Below are positions 8,518-17,089 of a stretch of 64,000 bases of DNA, piece by piece (position 1 is the first letter of the stretch; each line of letters begins with the position of its first letter). The stretch covers positions 18,641-82,640 of the forward strand of contig CANJNC010000009.1 in assembly GCA_947475685.1 (NCBI GenBank), given 5' to 3'. The notes below the pieces were generated by a model. That model saw only the letters and a program-made list of their open reading frames with translations, was not told where the DNA came from and did not search any database. The stretch is from Comamonadaceae bacterium (GTDB lineage: Bacteria > Pseudomonadota > Gammaproteobacteria > Burkholderiales > Burkholderiaceae_C). The translations under genes were made by a program, and so were the position numbers.

Positions 8518-9384
8518 ATGGCGACTGTTATGCGCGATCATCCAATTCTCAGAGGCTTTGCTCAAATAGAGGAAGGACAAGTGCACTTTCGTCATTGTGG
8601 TGCTCAGCATGGAAAAATTAAAAAACCCTTGGTGATGATTCACGCATCTCCAGGATCTGCCAAAACACTTGAGCCTTTGATGACTGCGCTGTCCAAGCAC
8701 CGCTGGGTCATTGCACTTGACACGCTGGGCAATGGGGATTCATGTGCTCCAAAGGCACCCTTGGTTGACATGACTTATTTAGCGCATGCTCACCTGCGAG
8801 CTTTGAATGACATAGGAGTTGAGGAGTTTAGTCTTTATGGAACACACACTGGAGCAAATATTGCTGGCGAAATATCCATTGCGGCACCAAAGCGTATTCA
8901 TCGCTTGATTCTGGATGGGGTTTCCTTTTACTCGGATGAGCAACGTCGTGAGTTTTTACAGCACTATGCCCCTGATGTGGAGTTTGATCAAAATGGCTCT
9001 CAGTTTCAATTCATGTGGGGGTTTATAAGGGATGCTTATTTGTTTTGGCCATGGTACCAAAGGAGTGCCTCTCATTTGAGAAAGACTGGCCTACCGTCTG
9101 CCGAGATACTTCACGATAAAGCTGTTGAAGTTTTCAAAGCCGCTAGAACGTATCCCGCAATATACCGTGCCGCTTTGGCTTATGACAAAGCCGCACGCCT
9201 TCCATTGATTCAATCCAATACTTTACTTTGCTGCGCTAAAAATGACATGCTCTTTGAATATTTCCAAGAAGTTTCACAATTCATGCCGAATGCGCAAAAA
9301 TGCGTGACTGCTGGAACTTCTAACCCTGACGATTTTAAATCTACGGTGGCTACTTTTGAAGACTTTCTTTCGCAACAATCTTAG
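8518..9384 (+). CDS. Alpha/beta hydrolase-fold protein with non-serine nucleophile elbow
   Basis: 288 residues with the oxyanion-side strand motif LVMIHASPGSAKT and the DTLGNGDS segment typical of epoxide-hydrolase/MhpC-like enzymes. The nucleophile elbow reads YGTHTGAN (Gly108-Thr-His110-Thr-Gly112), which places histidine where Ser, Cys or Asp is expected. Near the C-terminus AGTSNPDD replaces the usual catalytic His segment. It may be a non-hydrolytic lyase, dioxygenase-like or binding protein, or use another mechanism. It follows the Bug gene by 47 bases and precedes the amidohydrolase by 41, so it is very likely co-transcribed. Confidence 0.85.
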   Translation: MATVMRDHPILRGFAQIEEGQVHFRHCGAQHGKIKKPLVMIHASPGSAKTLEPLMTALSKHRWVIALDTLGNGDSCAPKAPLVDMTYLAHAHLRALNDIGVEEFSLYGTHTGANIAGEISIAAPKRIHRLILDGVSFYSDEQRREFLQHYAPDVEFDQNGSQFQFMWGFIRDAYLFWPWYQRSASHLRKTGLPSAEILHDKAVEVFKAARTYPAIYRAALAYDKAARLPLIQSNTLLCCAKNDMLFEYFQEVSQFMPNAQKCVTAGTSNPDDFKSTVATFEDFLSQQS

Positions 9385-9425
9385 TTAAGCCTTGTACTTT
9401 AAAATTTTCACATATTGGATCGAAA

Positions 9426-10331
9426 ATGAATCAACCAACCAACTCTTTAAAACATCTGGGTGTCATTGATGCCGTGGTTAATATTTGGACAGCTGAGAGC
9501 TTGGCCATTCGACCTAACCGCGATGCTTTCTTTGGCGATAAGATGGGAGTGAGTCAAGAGATATTAAAGGGTATCACCATTGCTGAAATGGTCAACCGCA
9601 TGGATCAAGCCGGTATAGAGAAGTCTTTTTTGATTGCAGCCAAAGTGGGACCCTTTCTTCACCGATCCACGTATCACATTCCTTATGAAATGGTGGTACG
9701 GGCCATTGCAGAGTTTCCAGATCGTTTTTACGGATTGGCTGGTCTTGACCCGACCGAGGGCATGCAAGGAGTGAGGGGACTCGAGAGAGCGGTGCGAGAC
9801 CATGGATTTATTGGCGCGCATTTTTACCCACATTGGTTTGAACTCGCGCCGGATCACGCCAAGTGGTACCCCTTCTACGCAAAATGCGTGGAACTCGACA
9901 TACCTGTCCAACTGCAAGTGGGTCAGTCCATGATTTATGACCCAGCCCATCGATTGAAAAGCGTAGCTCGCCCAATCAGCTTAGATGGTGTAGCTTGCGA
10001 CTTTCCAGAATTAAAATTAATTGGTATCCATGTGGGTATTCCCTGGGCGGATGAGATGATTGCCATGGCCTGGAAACACCCCAACGTTTTTATTGGCTGT
10101 GATGCACACTCTCCCAAATACTGGCCAAATTCTTTTGTCAATTACATCAATACCTTTGGACAGGACAAGGTCATTTTTGGTACAGATTTTCCTATTTTGG
10201 ATTTTGAAAGAACCCTTAAACAAATCGATGATTTGCAATTGAGACCCATCCCAAAGCAAAAGTTACTTCGTGACAATGCGATCAGAATTTATAAACTAAA
10301 TTTAGAAAAATTTACAGATCATGCCACTTGA
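9426..10331 (+). CDS. Amidohydrolase-2 (ACMSD-like) family protein
   Basis: 301-residue TIM-barrel protein of the amidohydrolase-2 group, which includes aminocarboxymuconate-semialdehyde decarboxylase and gamma-resorcylate decarboxylase. Visible core motifs are GAHFYPHWFE (His132), IGIHVGIPWADE (His202), FIGCDAHSPKYWP and IFGTDFP (Asp254). The N-terminal metal motif HxH is absent: the strand reads VIDAVVNIWT. The group may therefore bind metal differently. It likely performs a decarboxylation or C-C/C-N hydrolysis in the pathway of this operon. It overlaps the following synthetase by 11 bases. Confidence 0.86.
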   Translation: MNQPTNSLKHLGVIDAVVNIWTAESLAIRPNRDAFFGDKMGVSQEILKGITIAEMVNRMDQAGIEKSFLIAAKVGPFLHRSTYHIPYEMVVRAIAEFPDRFYGLAGLDPTEGMQGVRGLERAVRDHGFIGAHFYPHWFELAPDHAKWYPFYAKCVELDIPVQLQVGQSMIYDPAHRLKSVARPISLDGVACDFPELKLIGIHVGIPWADEMIAMAWKHPNVFIGCDAHSPKYWPNSFVNYINTFGQDKVIFGTDFPILDFERTLKQIDDLQLRPIPKQKLLRDNAIRIYKLNLEKFTDHAT

Positions 10332-11814
10332 GTTTCAACTTGGTTCGAATATTTCCGATCAATTGAAGCGGCTAGCTCATCAACGGCCCACTAAAACTGC
10401 AATCATCCATGGAGCTGCTCGTATTAATTACGCCCAGCTTTATGAGAGGGTCATTGAAAAAGCAAAGGCTTTAATCGATTTGGGTATTCAAGAGGGCGAC
10501 ATTGTGGGTGTTGCACTTGAAGACTCAATCGATCATTTGGTGATGTTGTTTGCAGTTGCAAGGGCTGGTGCAATCATTTTACCGATGGATCACCGTTGGT
10601 CCATCACAGAAAAAGAAGCCCTTTTTCAGCACTTCAAGCCCAAATGTGTATTGGTCAATGAGCAAGATGATTGGTCGCCTCACAATGCCTGGCTAGTAAA
10701 GTCACTCACGGCTGAAGTCGACGTGAGCCCTCTAAGCGAATATGAGTTTCCGTTGGGTCGACACGGACTCACCCTATCTTTGTCCTCCGGTACAACTGGC
10801 AGACCCAAGGGACCCTTGGTATCGCACCAGCAGTTTATCAGTCGCTTTCTGACCCATTGGATCGATTTAGGCTTTGGTTCAAGAGAGACTTACATCAATG
10901 CCACACCACTTTATTTTGGAGGCGGTAGAGCTTTTAGTTTGTCCATTCTTTTCGTGGGCGGGACATTGGTGTTATTTCCGCCTCCTTACACTCCACATGA
11001 ACTCGCCAGTGAAATTGAGCGAACCAAGTCCACGTTATTATTTTTGGTACCGACTTTGCTTAGACGTATTTTGAGCAAGATCCATGAAGAGAAGTCCAAT
11101 GACACAGATTTGAAGTATTTTCAAAAGCTCAATACGCTTATTTCATCGGGCTCTGCTTTGACCTCGGAAGAAAGGCAAGCCATAAGTCAAAACATATGCG
11201 CTCATTTTATCGAATACTACAGCTCAACGGAAGGTGGAGGCGTTTCGGTATTGACACCCAAGGATCAGATGCATTTTCCTGATTCTGTGGGTAGGCCGAT
11301 TTTTGGGGTGGATGTTCAAATTGTCAGCGAAGAACATCAACCATTATCTGCAAATACTGTAGGACGTATTCGATACAAAGGAATGGCTGTTTCAAGTGGC
11401 TTTTACAACGATCCTGAATCGAGCCTTGAATCCTTTCATGAAGGATGGTTTTATCCTGGCGATCTAGGCCTTCTCAATGAAGAGGGATATCTCTTTTTAA
11501 AGGGTCGATTCAAAGATATGATTATTCGAGGGGGTATCAATATTTATCCACTGGAAATAGAAAACACTTTGATGAACAACCATTGTGTTTCTGAGGCCGC
11601 CGTGATTTCTACGCCTTCAAAAGAATTTGGAGAGGAAATTGTAGCTTTCGTCAGTTTAAAAGCACCCATATCATCTTCTGATTTGATTGATTTTTGCAAA
11701 ACTCACTTGGCACCTTATAAAGTTCCTAAGCTTATACAATTCATGGATCAGCTTCCTAAAAACTCTGGTGGAAAAGTTGTCAAATCCCAGTTGTCAAAAA
11801 TGCTGAACAATTGA
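10321..11814 (+). CDS. AMP-dependent acyl-CoA synthetase/ligase
   Basis: 497-residue ANL-superfamily enzyme that would activate a carboxylic acid to its CoA thioester via an acyl-adenylate. Motifs: P-loop SLSSGTTGRPKG, YYSSTEGGG, YPGDLGLLNEEGYLFLKGRFKDM cut by the hinge, GGINIYPLEIE, and a C-terminal catalytic lysine in KNSGGKVVKSQL. It is the last gene of the acyl-CoA dehydrogenase - Bug - hydrolase - amidohydrolase unit and overlaps the amidohydrolase. Product acyl-CoA would feed the dehydrogenase at the head of the operon. Substrate specificity (medium-chain, aryl or cyclic acid) cannot be assigned by eye. Confidence 0.93.
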   Translation: MPLEFQLGSNISDQLKRLAHQRPTKTAIIHGAARINYAQLYERVIEKAKALIDLGIQEGDIVGVALEDSIDHLVMLFAVARAGAIILPMDHRWSITEKEALFQHFKPKCVLVNEQDDWSPHNAWLVKSLTAEVDVSPLSEYEFPLGRHGLTLSLSSGTTGRPKGPLVSHQQFISRFLTHWIDLGFGSRETYINATPLYFGGGRAFSLSILFVGGTLVLFPPPYTPHELASEIERTKSTLLFLVPTLLRRILSKIHEEKSNDTDLKYFQKLNTLISSGSALTSEERQAISQNICAHFIEYYSSTEGGGVSVLTPKDQMHFPDSVGRPIFGVDVQIVSEEHQPLSANTVGRIRYKGMAVSSGFYNDPESSLESFHEGWFYPGDLGLLNEEGYLFLKGRFKDMIIRGGINIYPLEIENTLMNNHCVSEAAVISTPSKEFGEEIVAFVSLKAPISSSDLIDFCKTHLAPYKVPKLIQFMDQLPKNSGGKVVKSQLSKMLNN

Positions 11815-12048
11815 GATTGCTAAGCCGATAATTTTCTATCAAAAACGAATTCATGAAGTTTTTAGTGAAATGCTATTCTTGCAATCGGTTAGAAAAGTGC
11901 AGCTTATGAAGCTTTCACGGTGTTTAAACTGATTGGTGAGACCGAGTTCAATCTAGGGGGGAACAAATAGGGCAAGGCATGCAAAATGATATCTCTTTGG
12001 TTCAATTTTGAAAAATACAGACCTAATCCATGATAAAAAATGACTTGA

Positions 12049-13035
12049 TTAATCTGGTTTTACATTTGCAGACTTGATCAAAGCACCCCATTTAATACTT
12101 TCAGTATTGATAAATTTACCAAAGTCTTGAGGTGAGCCAATTTCAGCTTGAACGCCTTGGGCTTTAAAGAAGGCTGTGGTCTCAGGGTGCTGCAAGGCCT
12201 TGTTAAGCGCCGCATTGACCTTGGTTACAACTTCAATAGGCATCTTGGCGGGCCCCATTAAGCCGTACCACGTTCCGCTGATGACTGTTTTATACCCGGC
12301 TTCGCTCGTGGTCATCACTTCTGGCAAAGCCGAAGTGCGCTCGGGAGCTGCAAGAGCAAGAGCTTTAAGTTGGCCAGAATGGATAAATGAAATCACTGCA
12401 GGTACATCTGCAAACATGAGATCGACTGTTCCCGAAATAAGGTCTGTGATAGCAGGAGCTGCGCCCCTATAGGGAATATGCGTAATGAATATACTGGCAT
12501 CTCTTTTTAAAAGTTCAGTACCCAACTGAGTTGACGTACCACTTCCAGCGGAGGCGTAGTTAAGTTTGGCTGGGTTATCCTTTGCGTAGGATACGAGTTC
12601 ACTTAACTTATTGAATCGACTCTTTGCAGAGACAACCGCAACTGAGGGGGTATTCACCGCTTGACCGATGGCAATGAGATCGCGCTCGGGTCTGTAATTT
12701 GGATTGAGTGAAATGGCAGGGATAATAACCAAGGCGCCAGTAGATGCAAATAATATGCTGTGGCCATCTGTCGATTGAATGACATCCATGGCACCCAAAA
12801 CTCCACCTGCTCCTGCTTTATTGTCGATCACAACAGGTTGTCCGAGCTCAGAGGTCATTTTCATGCTGATAAAACGTGCAAGGGCATCTGCAGGTCCACC
12901 GGCTGCGAATGGAACAACTATGCGGATAGATTTTGAAGGCCAATTTTGCGCTTGAGCGCAAAACAATGAAAAGAAAAGAGAGAAAGAAATTGGTAGTAAA
13001 AAAAAGAAAAACTTTTCACTTTGTTTATATATCAT
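12049..13035 (-). CDS. Bug/TctC family substrate-binding protein
   Basis: 328-residue periplasmic receptor. The N-terminus is a strongly hydrophobic signal (FFFFLLPISFSLFFSLF) with cleavage predicted after CAQA, mature start QNWPSKSI. Family loops: PFAAGGPADALARF, VVIDNKAGAGGVLG, STDGHSILFASTG and HIPYRGAAPAITDL. It is transcribed divergently from the ketopantoate-reductase/dehydratase genes, with a 269-base AT-rich spacer, so a shared regulatory region is likely. It ends 230 bases from the convergent synthetase gene. Confidence 0.93.
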   Translation of the reverse strand: MIYKQSEKFFFFLLPISFSLFFSLFCAQAQNWPSKSIRIVVPFAAGGPADALARFISMKMTSELGQPVVIDNKAGAGGVLGAMDVIQSTDGHSILFASTGALVIIPAISLNPNYRPERDLIAIGQAVNTPSVAVVSAKSRFNKLSELVSYAKDNPAKLNYASAGSGTSTQLGTELLKRDASIFITHIPYRGAAPAITDLISGTVDLMFADVPAVISFIHSGQLKALALAAPERTSALPEVMTTSEAGYKTVISGTWYGLMGPAKMPIEVVTKVNAALNKALQHPETTAFFKAQGVQAEIGSPQDFGKFINTESIKWGALIKSANVKPD

Positions 13036-13304
13036 TTAGGTGATCTCAGTCATAGTTATCGTTAAAGAATACTGTTAATATTTCATCAAAGTTGGCATAT
13101 TGGAAATATTACAAAAAATAAATCCAAGGCAAAGTCATAATCTTTTCAAAAATTAGATAAGTTTTATTTAATCATTTAGAAAAACAACTGTATCATAAAC
13201 CTTCAAAAACATGTGTATCGTGATGATCAATCGCCCAAAATATCCAACTTTAATTCGCTATAAATAATAGTTACACTAAGATCAAATAACTCAAAGACGT
13301 ATTT
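13036..13304. promoter_or_regulatory. Divergent intergenic region, AT-rich
   Basis: Spacer between the minus-strand Bug gene and the plus-strand ketopantoate-reductase-like gene. It must hold promoters for both directions. It is very AT-rich, and I could not fix -35/-10 boxes with confidence. No coding potential is seen. Confidence 0.5.
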
Positions 13305-14315
13305 ATGACTGAATCGCATCTTCTAAAAGTGTGTATCTTCGGAGCAGGCGCAGTAGGTGGTTATTTCGGTGTTCGCCTAGCTCAAAGCTCAGCCCAAGTG
13401 AGTGTTGTCGCAAGAGGCGCCAGCCTTGAGGCCATCCAAAACCGAGGATGGATCTTGGAGAGCGAAGGACAACGCTTGACATCCAAAGTCAAAGCAGTCA
13501 GCGATCCAACCCAACTTGGGCTGCAAGATATCCTTATCATCGCTGTCAAAAGTCATGATCTAGAAAGTGTCGTTGATAAGGTTAAACCCTTACTGGGTCC
13601 GCAGACACTTTTGATACCAGCCCTGAACGGCATTCCATGGTGGTTCTGCGGTGAGTCGGGTCAACCAGGCGCGCTAGGAAGAATCCATTGTGTTGATAAA
13701 AGCGGTCTCATAGAGTCTTCAATACCTTCAAGTTCTGTCATCGGTACTGTGGTTTATCCTTCGCTTTCACGTCCAGAGCCTGGTCTAACTCGCCATCATT
13801 CGGGTACAAAAATAGTGTTTGGTGAGCCCAGCTTGGCTCCTGGAGCCGCTGCTTCATTGAGATTACAAAGCCTTGTAGATCTTATGCGCTCCAGTGGCTT
13901 GGATGCAGAAATAAGTTCTGATATTCGTACAGAGGTATGGAAGAAATTGATGGGCAATGCATGCTTCAATCCTGTGAGCTTGTTGACATCTTCTGCAACT
14001 GATTTGATGATTGATGACCCTGGGACTTATCAGGTGTTTAAGTCTATGATGTCTGAGCTGTTGGAGGTGGGAAACTCATTGGGTTTAAGGCCCAATATAA
14101 GTGTGGAAGATCGGATTGCGTTGACGCGTAAGCTTGGGCATATTAAAACATCCATGTTGCAAGATGCCGAGCGAGGTCGAAAAGTTGAAATTGATGCTAT
14201 TTTAGGTGCGGCGTGTGAATTAGGGCGAAAGGTAAATGCATTGACTCCAACCCTTGATACGGTCTATTCTCTTGCACGTTTAAAAGCAATAACTGAAGGC
14301 CTTCTTTCTAGTTGA
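13305..14315 (+). CDS. Ketopantoate reductase (ApbA/PanE) family NADPH-dependent oxidoreductase
   Basis: 336 residues. The N-terminal Rossmann motif is FGAGAVGGYFGVRLA, with an ARG motif that fits NADPH use. The C-terminal helical domain carries EVWKKLMGNACFNPVSLLT with the family's catalytic-lysine region, and MLQDAERGRKVEIDAILG matches the substrate-binding end. Because it precedes a dehydratase alpha-beta pair by only nine bases, it probably reduces a 2-keto acid to a 2-hydroxy acid (or the reverse) in that pathway rather than making pantoate. It is slightly longer than housekeeping PanE, consistent with a catabolic paralogue. Confidence 0.9.
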   Translation: MTESHLLKVCIFGAGAVGGYFGVRLAQSSAQVSVVARGASLEAIQNRGWILESEGQRLTSKVKAVSDPTQLGLQDILIIAVKSHDLESVVDKVKPLLGPQTLLIPALNGIPWWFCGESGQPGALGRIHCVDKSGLIESSIPSSSVIGTVVYPSLSRPEPGLTRHHSGTKIVFGEPSLAPGAAASLRLQSLVDLMRSSGLDAEISSDIRTEVWKKLMGNACFNPVSLLTSSATDLMIDDPGTYQVFKSMMSELLEVGNSLGLRPNISVEDRIALTRKLGHIKTSMLQDAERGRKVEIDAILGAACELGRKVNALTPTLDTVYSLARLKAITEGLLSS

Positions 14316-14324
14316 TTAAATTTT

Positions 14325-15194
14325 ATGGCGATATCTTCCGAACTCATCAAATCTGTGACTGCTGAACTCTATGAGCGTTCGCTTAGAAAAATCCCACTTG
14401 ATGCGATGGATGCGCTCGTTGGTGCCGCTCAAGTTGAATCCAATGAAACTGCTCGTCACACCTTGCGCATCATGATCAAAAGCGCTGAGGAAGCAGAAAA
14501 AACAGGACAGTTTGTTTGTTCCGATTCAGGGGTGCCCGTATATTTCATTCGTGTGGGGACCCAAGTCCAATTCAGCGGTCATGTTCGTGAAGCCATTACA
14601 CAAGGGTTTGATCAATTGGTTTCAACCATTCAACCCCCATTGTTACCCCACATTACTCACCCTCTGACCTTGGAGAGAGGGTACAAGGGGGCTGGTATGC
14701 CACTTGTTACTTTTGACATGGTGGATGGTTCAGACTGCATGGACATCACCTGTTCTCCAAAAGCACTGGGCTCTGGACGCTGGGCTGCGTTGGAGGTTTT
14801 CAGTTTCCCGGACTTGCGCACAATTGAAAAATATGTTCTTGACGTGGTCGCTCGTGCAGGGTCTCAACCGTGCCCGCCTGTTGTCGTTGGCGTTGGGATT
14901 GGCGGAAGCTTTGACTACGCGGCCAAATTGGCCAAGGAGGCTACTTTGCGCCCAATTGGGGAGCATCACACTGAGGGCATGGTAGCTGACATGGAAAAGC
15001 GACTCTTGGCTGGCATCAACATGATGGGTTTTGGGCCAATGGGAACAGGAGGAGACTTTACCGCCTCAGCTGTGCACGTAAACTATGCAGCGGGTCATGG
15101 TTTTACGCCTGTCGCCGTTGCTTTTAATTGTTGGATCAATCGTCGAACCCGTGCTCATATTTTCAACGATGGTCGAGTTGAATTTTTGGAGTAA
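14325..15194 (+). CDS. Class I fumarase / L-tartrate dehydratase-type alpha subunit (first copy)
   Basis: 289-residue iron-sulfur hydro-lyase alpha subunit. Three cysteines fit the [4Fe-4S] ligands: Cys65 (FVCSDSGVP), Cys143 (ITCSPKALGSGRW) and Cys183 (SQPCPPVVVGVGIGG). The C-terminal GFGPMGTGG and NCWINRRTRAHIFNDG are typical. With the beta subunit it should reversibly hydrate or dehydrate a 2-hydroxy dicarboxylic acid (fumarate, tartrate, mesaconate or dimethylmaleate type). It lies between a ketopantoate-reductase-like gene and its beta subunit, and is clearly homologous along its whole length to the alpha subunit at 16214. The exact substrate is unknown. Confidence 0.9.
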   Translation: MAISSELIKSVTAELYERSLRKIPLDAMDALVGAAQVESNETARHTLRIMIKSAEEAEKTGQFVCSDSGVPVYFIRVGTQVQFSGHVREAITQGFDQLVSTIQPPLLPHITHPLTLERGYKGAGMPLVTFDMVDGSDCMDITCSPKALGSGRWAALEVFSFPDLRTIEKYVLDVVARAGSQPCPPVVVGVGIGGSFDYAAKLAKEATLRPIGEHHTEGMVADMEKRLLAGINMMGFGPMGTGGDFTASAVHVNYAAGHGFTPVAVAFNCWINRRTRAHIFNDGRVEFLE

Positions 15195-15198
15195 ATTC

Positions 15199-15855
15199 TT
15201 GACCATTCAAACACATCGGATGAAGTTTCCGCTATCAGAAAATGACTCGAGGACATTGAGAGCAGGCGACCAAGTTGTCATCGATGGTGAAATCATCGTG
15301 ACAGCGGGACTTCCGACTCACCAGCGCCTTATTCGCTGCCTTGATGGACTAGAGCCATTGCCTTTTAATTTACTTGGTCAGACTCTTTTTCATCTTGGAA
15401 GCTACTGCCAAGCGAAGACTCGTCCTGAAGGAATAGAGCAACTTGATGTTGTCTATATCAATCCAACCACCAGCACGCGTTTTAACGATGTCATGCCTAG
15501 ACTTATTGGTGAATTACAACTTCACGCTGTAGGCGGAAAAGGCGGACTTGATGCAAGATCTGTTGAGGCCATGAAAAAAACAGGCTGTGTGTACTTATCT
15601 TTTCTGGGAGGAGGTGCAACTCTTCACACTCAATCTATCCAAGAGGTTCTTGAAGTTGGATGGAGCGATATGCTAATGCACTATAGGTTGATGCGACTGC
15701 GAGTGATGGGTTTAGGGCCAGTGACCGTTGCTATGGATGCGCATGGAAATAGCATATACGCTGACACTCAAGTAAACGCTCAAACACGAATGAATCAAAT
15801 CATGGCCTTTATGGATGTTGCTCGTCAAGAAGCTGCAACCAAGAATAAGTGCTAG
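15199..15855 (+). CDS. Class I fumarase / L-tartrate dehydratase-type beta subunit (first copy)
   Basis: Swivelling-domain beta subunit of about 218 residues. Motifs are GEIIVTAGLPTHQRLI, INPTTSTRFNDVMP, VGGKGGLDARSVEAM and GCVYLSFLGGG, matching TtdB/FumA C-terminal domains. The start is TTG at 15199: GGAG at 15188-15191 is well spaced, it begins four bases after the alpha stop, and the residues from there to the GDQV motif have almost the same length as in the second beta copy. ATG 15220 is the alternative. The open frame continues upstream to 15085, but that part overlaps the alpha subunit and is not family-like. Confidence 0.88.
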   Translation: MTIQTHRMKFPLSENDSRTLRAGDQVVIDGEIIVTAGLPTHQRLIRCLDGLEPLPFNLLGQTLFHLGSYCQAKTRPEGIEQLDVVYINPTTSTRFNDVMPRLIGELQLHAVGGKGGLDARSVEAMKKTGCVYLSFLGGGATLHTQSIQEVLEVGWSDMLMHYRLMRLRVMGLGPVTVAMDAHGNSIYADTQVNAQTRMNQIMAFMDVARQEAATKNKC

Positions 15856-16213
15856 ATATTGACTCAATGGCCCATAAAATATTTACAAAATGATCGAAAA
15901 AAATCCGATGATTAAGGTGGTGAAGCTTTTTTGATGTTGTGCTTGCACTTTTATCTATGAGCTAGCGCGAGTTGTTATATGTTTCATGAGTGAATTCAGT
16001 TGGGTTCAAGTTAGGAGAATGCTTAAAGGGTTTACCCTTGTTTTTTTGCTTGAAATTTGAATGATTTGATCAAGCTCAAAAAGAAGATGAAAAGCAGATT
16101 GAAAGACTTCTTTAGAGTTTTTATTCAAAAAATCTTTTCATTGTGTAACAATAAAAATATGCAAATAGAAGTTAACTGGCACATTCTAAAACCCATAGAA
16201 ATGGATCAATAAA
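15856..16213. other. Intergenic region between the two dehydratase pairs
   Basis: 358 bases without a convincing gene. A weak terminator candidate lies near its middle, and the remainder, especially the last 120 bases before the second alpha subunit, is AT-rich and probably holds the promoter of the downstream seven-gene cassette. No recognisable remnant of a gene was found. Confidence 0.5.
16026..16047 (+). terminator. Candidate intrinsic terminator after the first dehydratase pair
   Basis: AAGGG-TTTA-CCCTT hairpin followed by G and seven T residues. The stem is only five base pairs, so it is weak, but the T-tract placement on the plus strand is correct. It would separate the first dehydratase transcript from the second. 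Confidence 0.5.
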
Positions 16214-17086
16214 ATGGCGATTGAGAGTGCACTGATCAAACAGGTCACAGCTGAGTTGTATGAAAAATCTCTTAAAAAGATTCCAGAAGACACGCACTCA
16301 TTTTTGAACCGTGCGATCAATAAAGAATCAAATTTAACAGCTAAGAAAACCCTGAAGATCATGGTGCAAAGCGCTGATTTAGCGAAAAGTACAGATCAAT
16401 TAATCTGTTCGGATGTGGGTATTCCAACATATATCTTTAAGATAGGTTCTAAGGTTCAATTTAATGGACCGATAAGGCAGGCCATTCAAGACGGATTCAA
16501 GGAGTTGACTGAAAAAATCAATCCTCCGATTTTAAAGATGGTCACCAATCCCTTGACTCACGAGAGAAGTTTTGAGGGTAAAGATATACCAATTGTCAGC
16601 TACGATGTAATAGATGATGCTGATTATGTTGAAATTATTTGTTCTCCGAAAGCCATGGGCACTGGACGATGGGAGGCGATTGAGGCTTTTGTTTATCCAA
16701 CCCACGAAGACATCGAAAGATTTGTGATTGATGTTGTGATGAAGGCGGGCTCACAACCTTGTTTACCGATTGTTGTAGGCGTCGGAATTGGGGGAACTTT
16801 TGACTACGCTGCAAAATTGGCTAAAGAAAGCATGTTAAGGCCACACGGCATTATCAGTTCCAATCCGATATTGGCAGATATGGAGGTGCGATTACTTAAG
16901 GCCATCAATCAAATGGGCTTTGGACCTATGGGTACAGGGGGTGAAACTTCTGCAATGTCAGTGAATATTGATTTTGCCTTTAGTCACGGTTTTGTCCCTG
17001 TTGCCGTTTGTTTCAACTGTTGGATCAATAGAAGAACCTCAGCAAAAATATACAATGACGGTCGAGTTGAGAATTTAGATTGGTAA
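16214..17086 (+). CDS. Class I fumarase / L-tartrate dehydratase-type alpha subunit (second copy)
   Basis: 290 residues and full-length homologue of the alpha subunit at 14325. The three cluster cysteines are conserved (LICSDVGIP, IICSPKAMGTGRW, SQPCLPIVVGVGIGG) and the NCWINRRTSAKIYNDG tail is present. Many conservative replacements and much more AT-rich codon use than the first copy argue against a very recent tandem duplication. It opens a tight cassette with its beta subunit, a Bug receptor, a DUF6282-like protein, a flavin-reductase-like protein, an HpcH/HpaI aldolase and a bicupin. It likely dehydrates or hydrates a hydroxy-di- or tricarboxylate imported by the Bug system. Confidence 0.9.
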   Translation: MAIESALIKQVTAELYEKSLKKIPEDTHSFLNRAINKESNLTAKKTLKIMVQSADLAKSTDQLICSDVGIPTYIFKIGSKVQFNGPIRQAIQDGFKELTEKINPPILKMVTNPLTHERSFEGKDIPIVSYDVIDDADYVEIICSPKAMGTGRWEAIEAFVYPTHEDIERFVIDVVMKAGSQPCLPIVVGVGIGGTFDYAAKLAKESMLRPHGIISSNPILADMEVRLLKAINQMGFGPMGTGGETSAMSVNIDFAFSHGFVPVAVCFNCWINRRTSAKIYNDGRVENLDW

Positions 17087-17089
17087 TGA

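Noticed and set aside
15085..15198. Upstream extension of the first dehydratase beta subunit
   Set aside because: It overlaps the alpha subunit, lacks family sequence, and the TTG at 15199 has a well-spaced ribosome site and aligns with the second copy's start.
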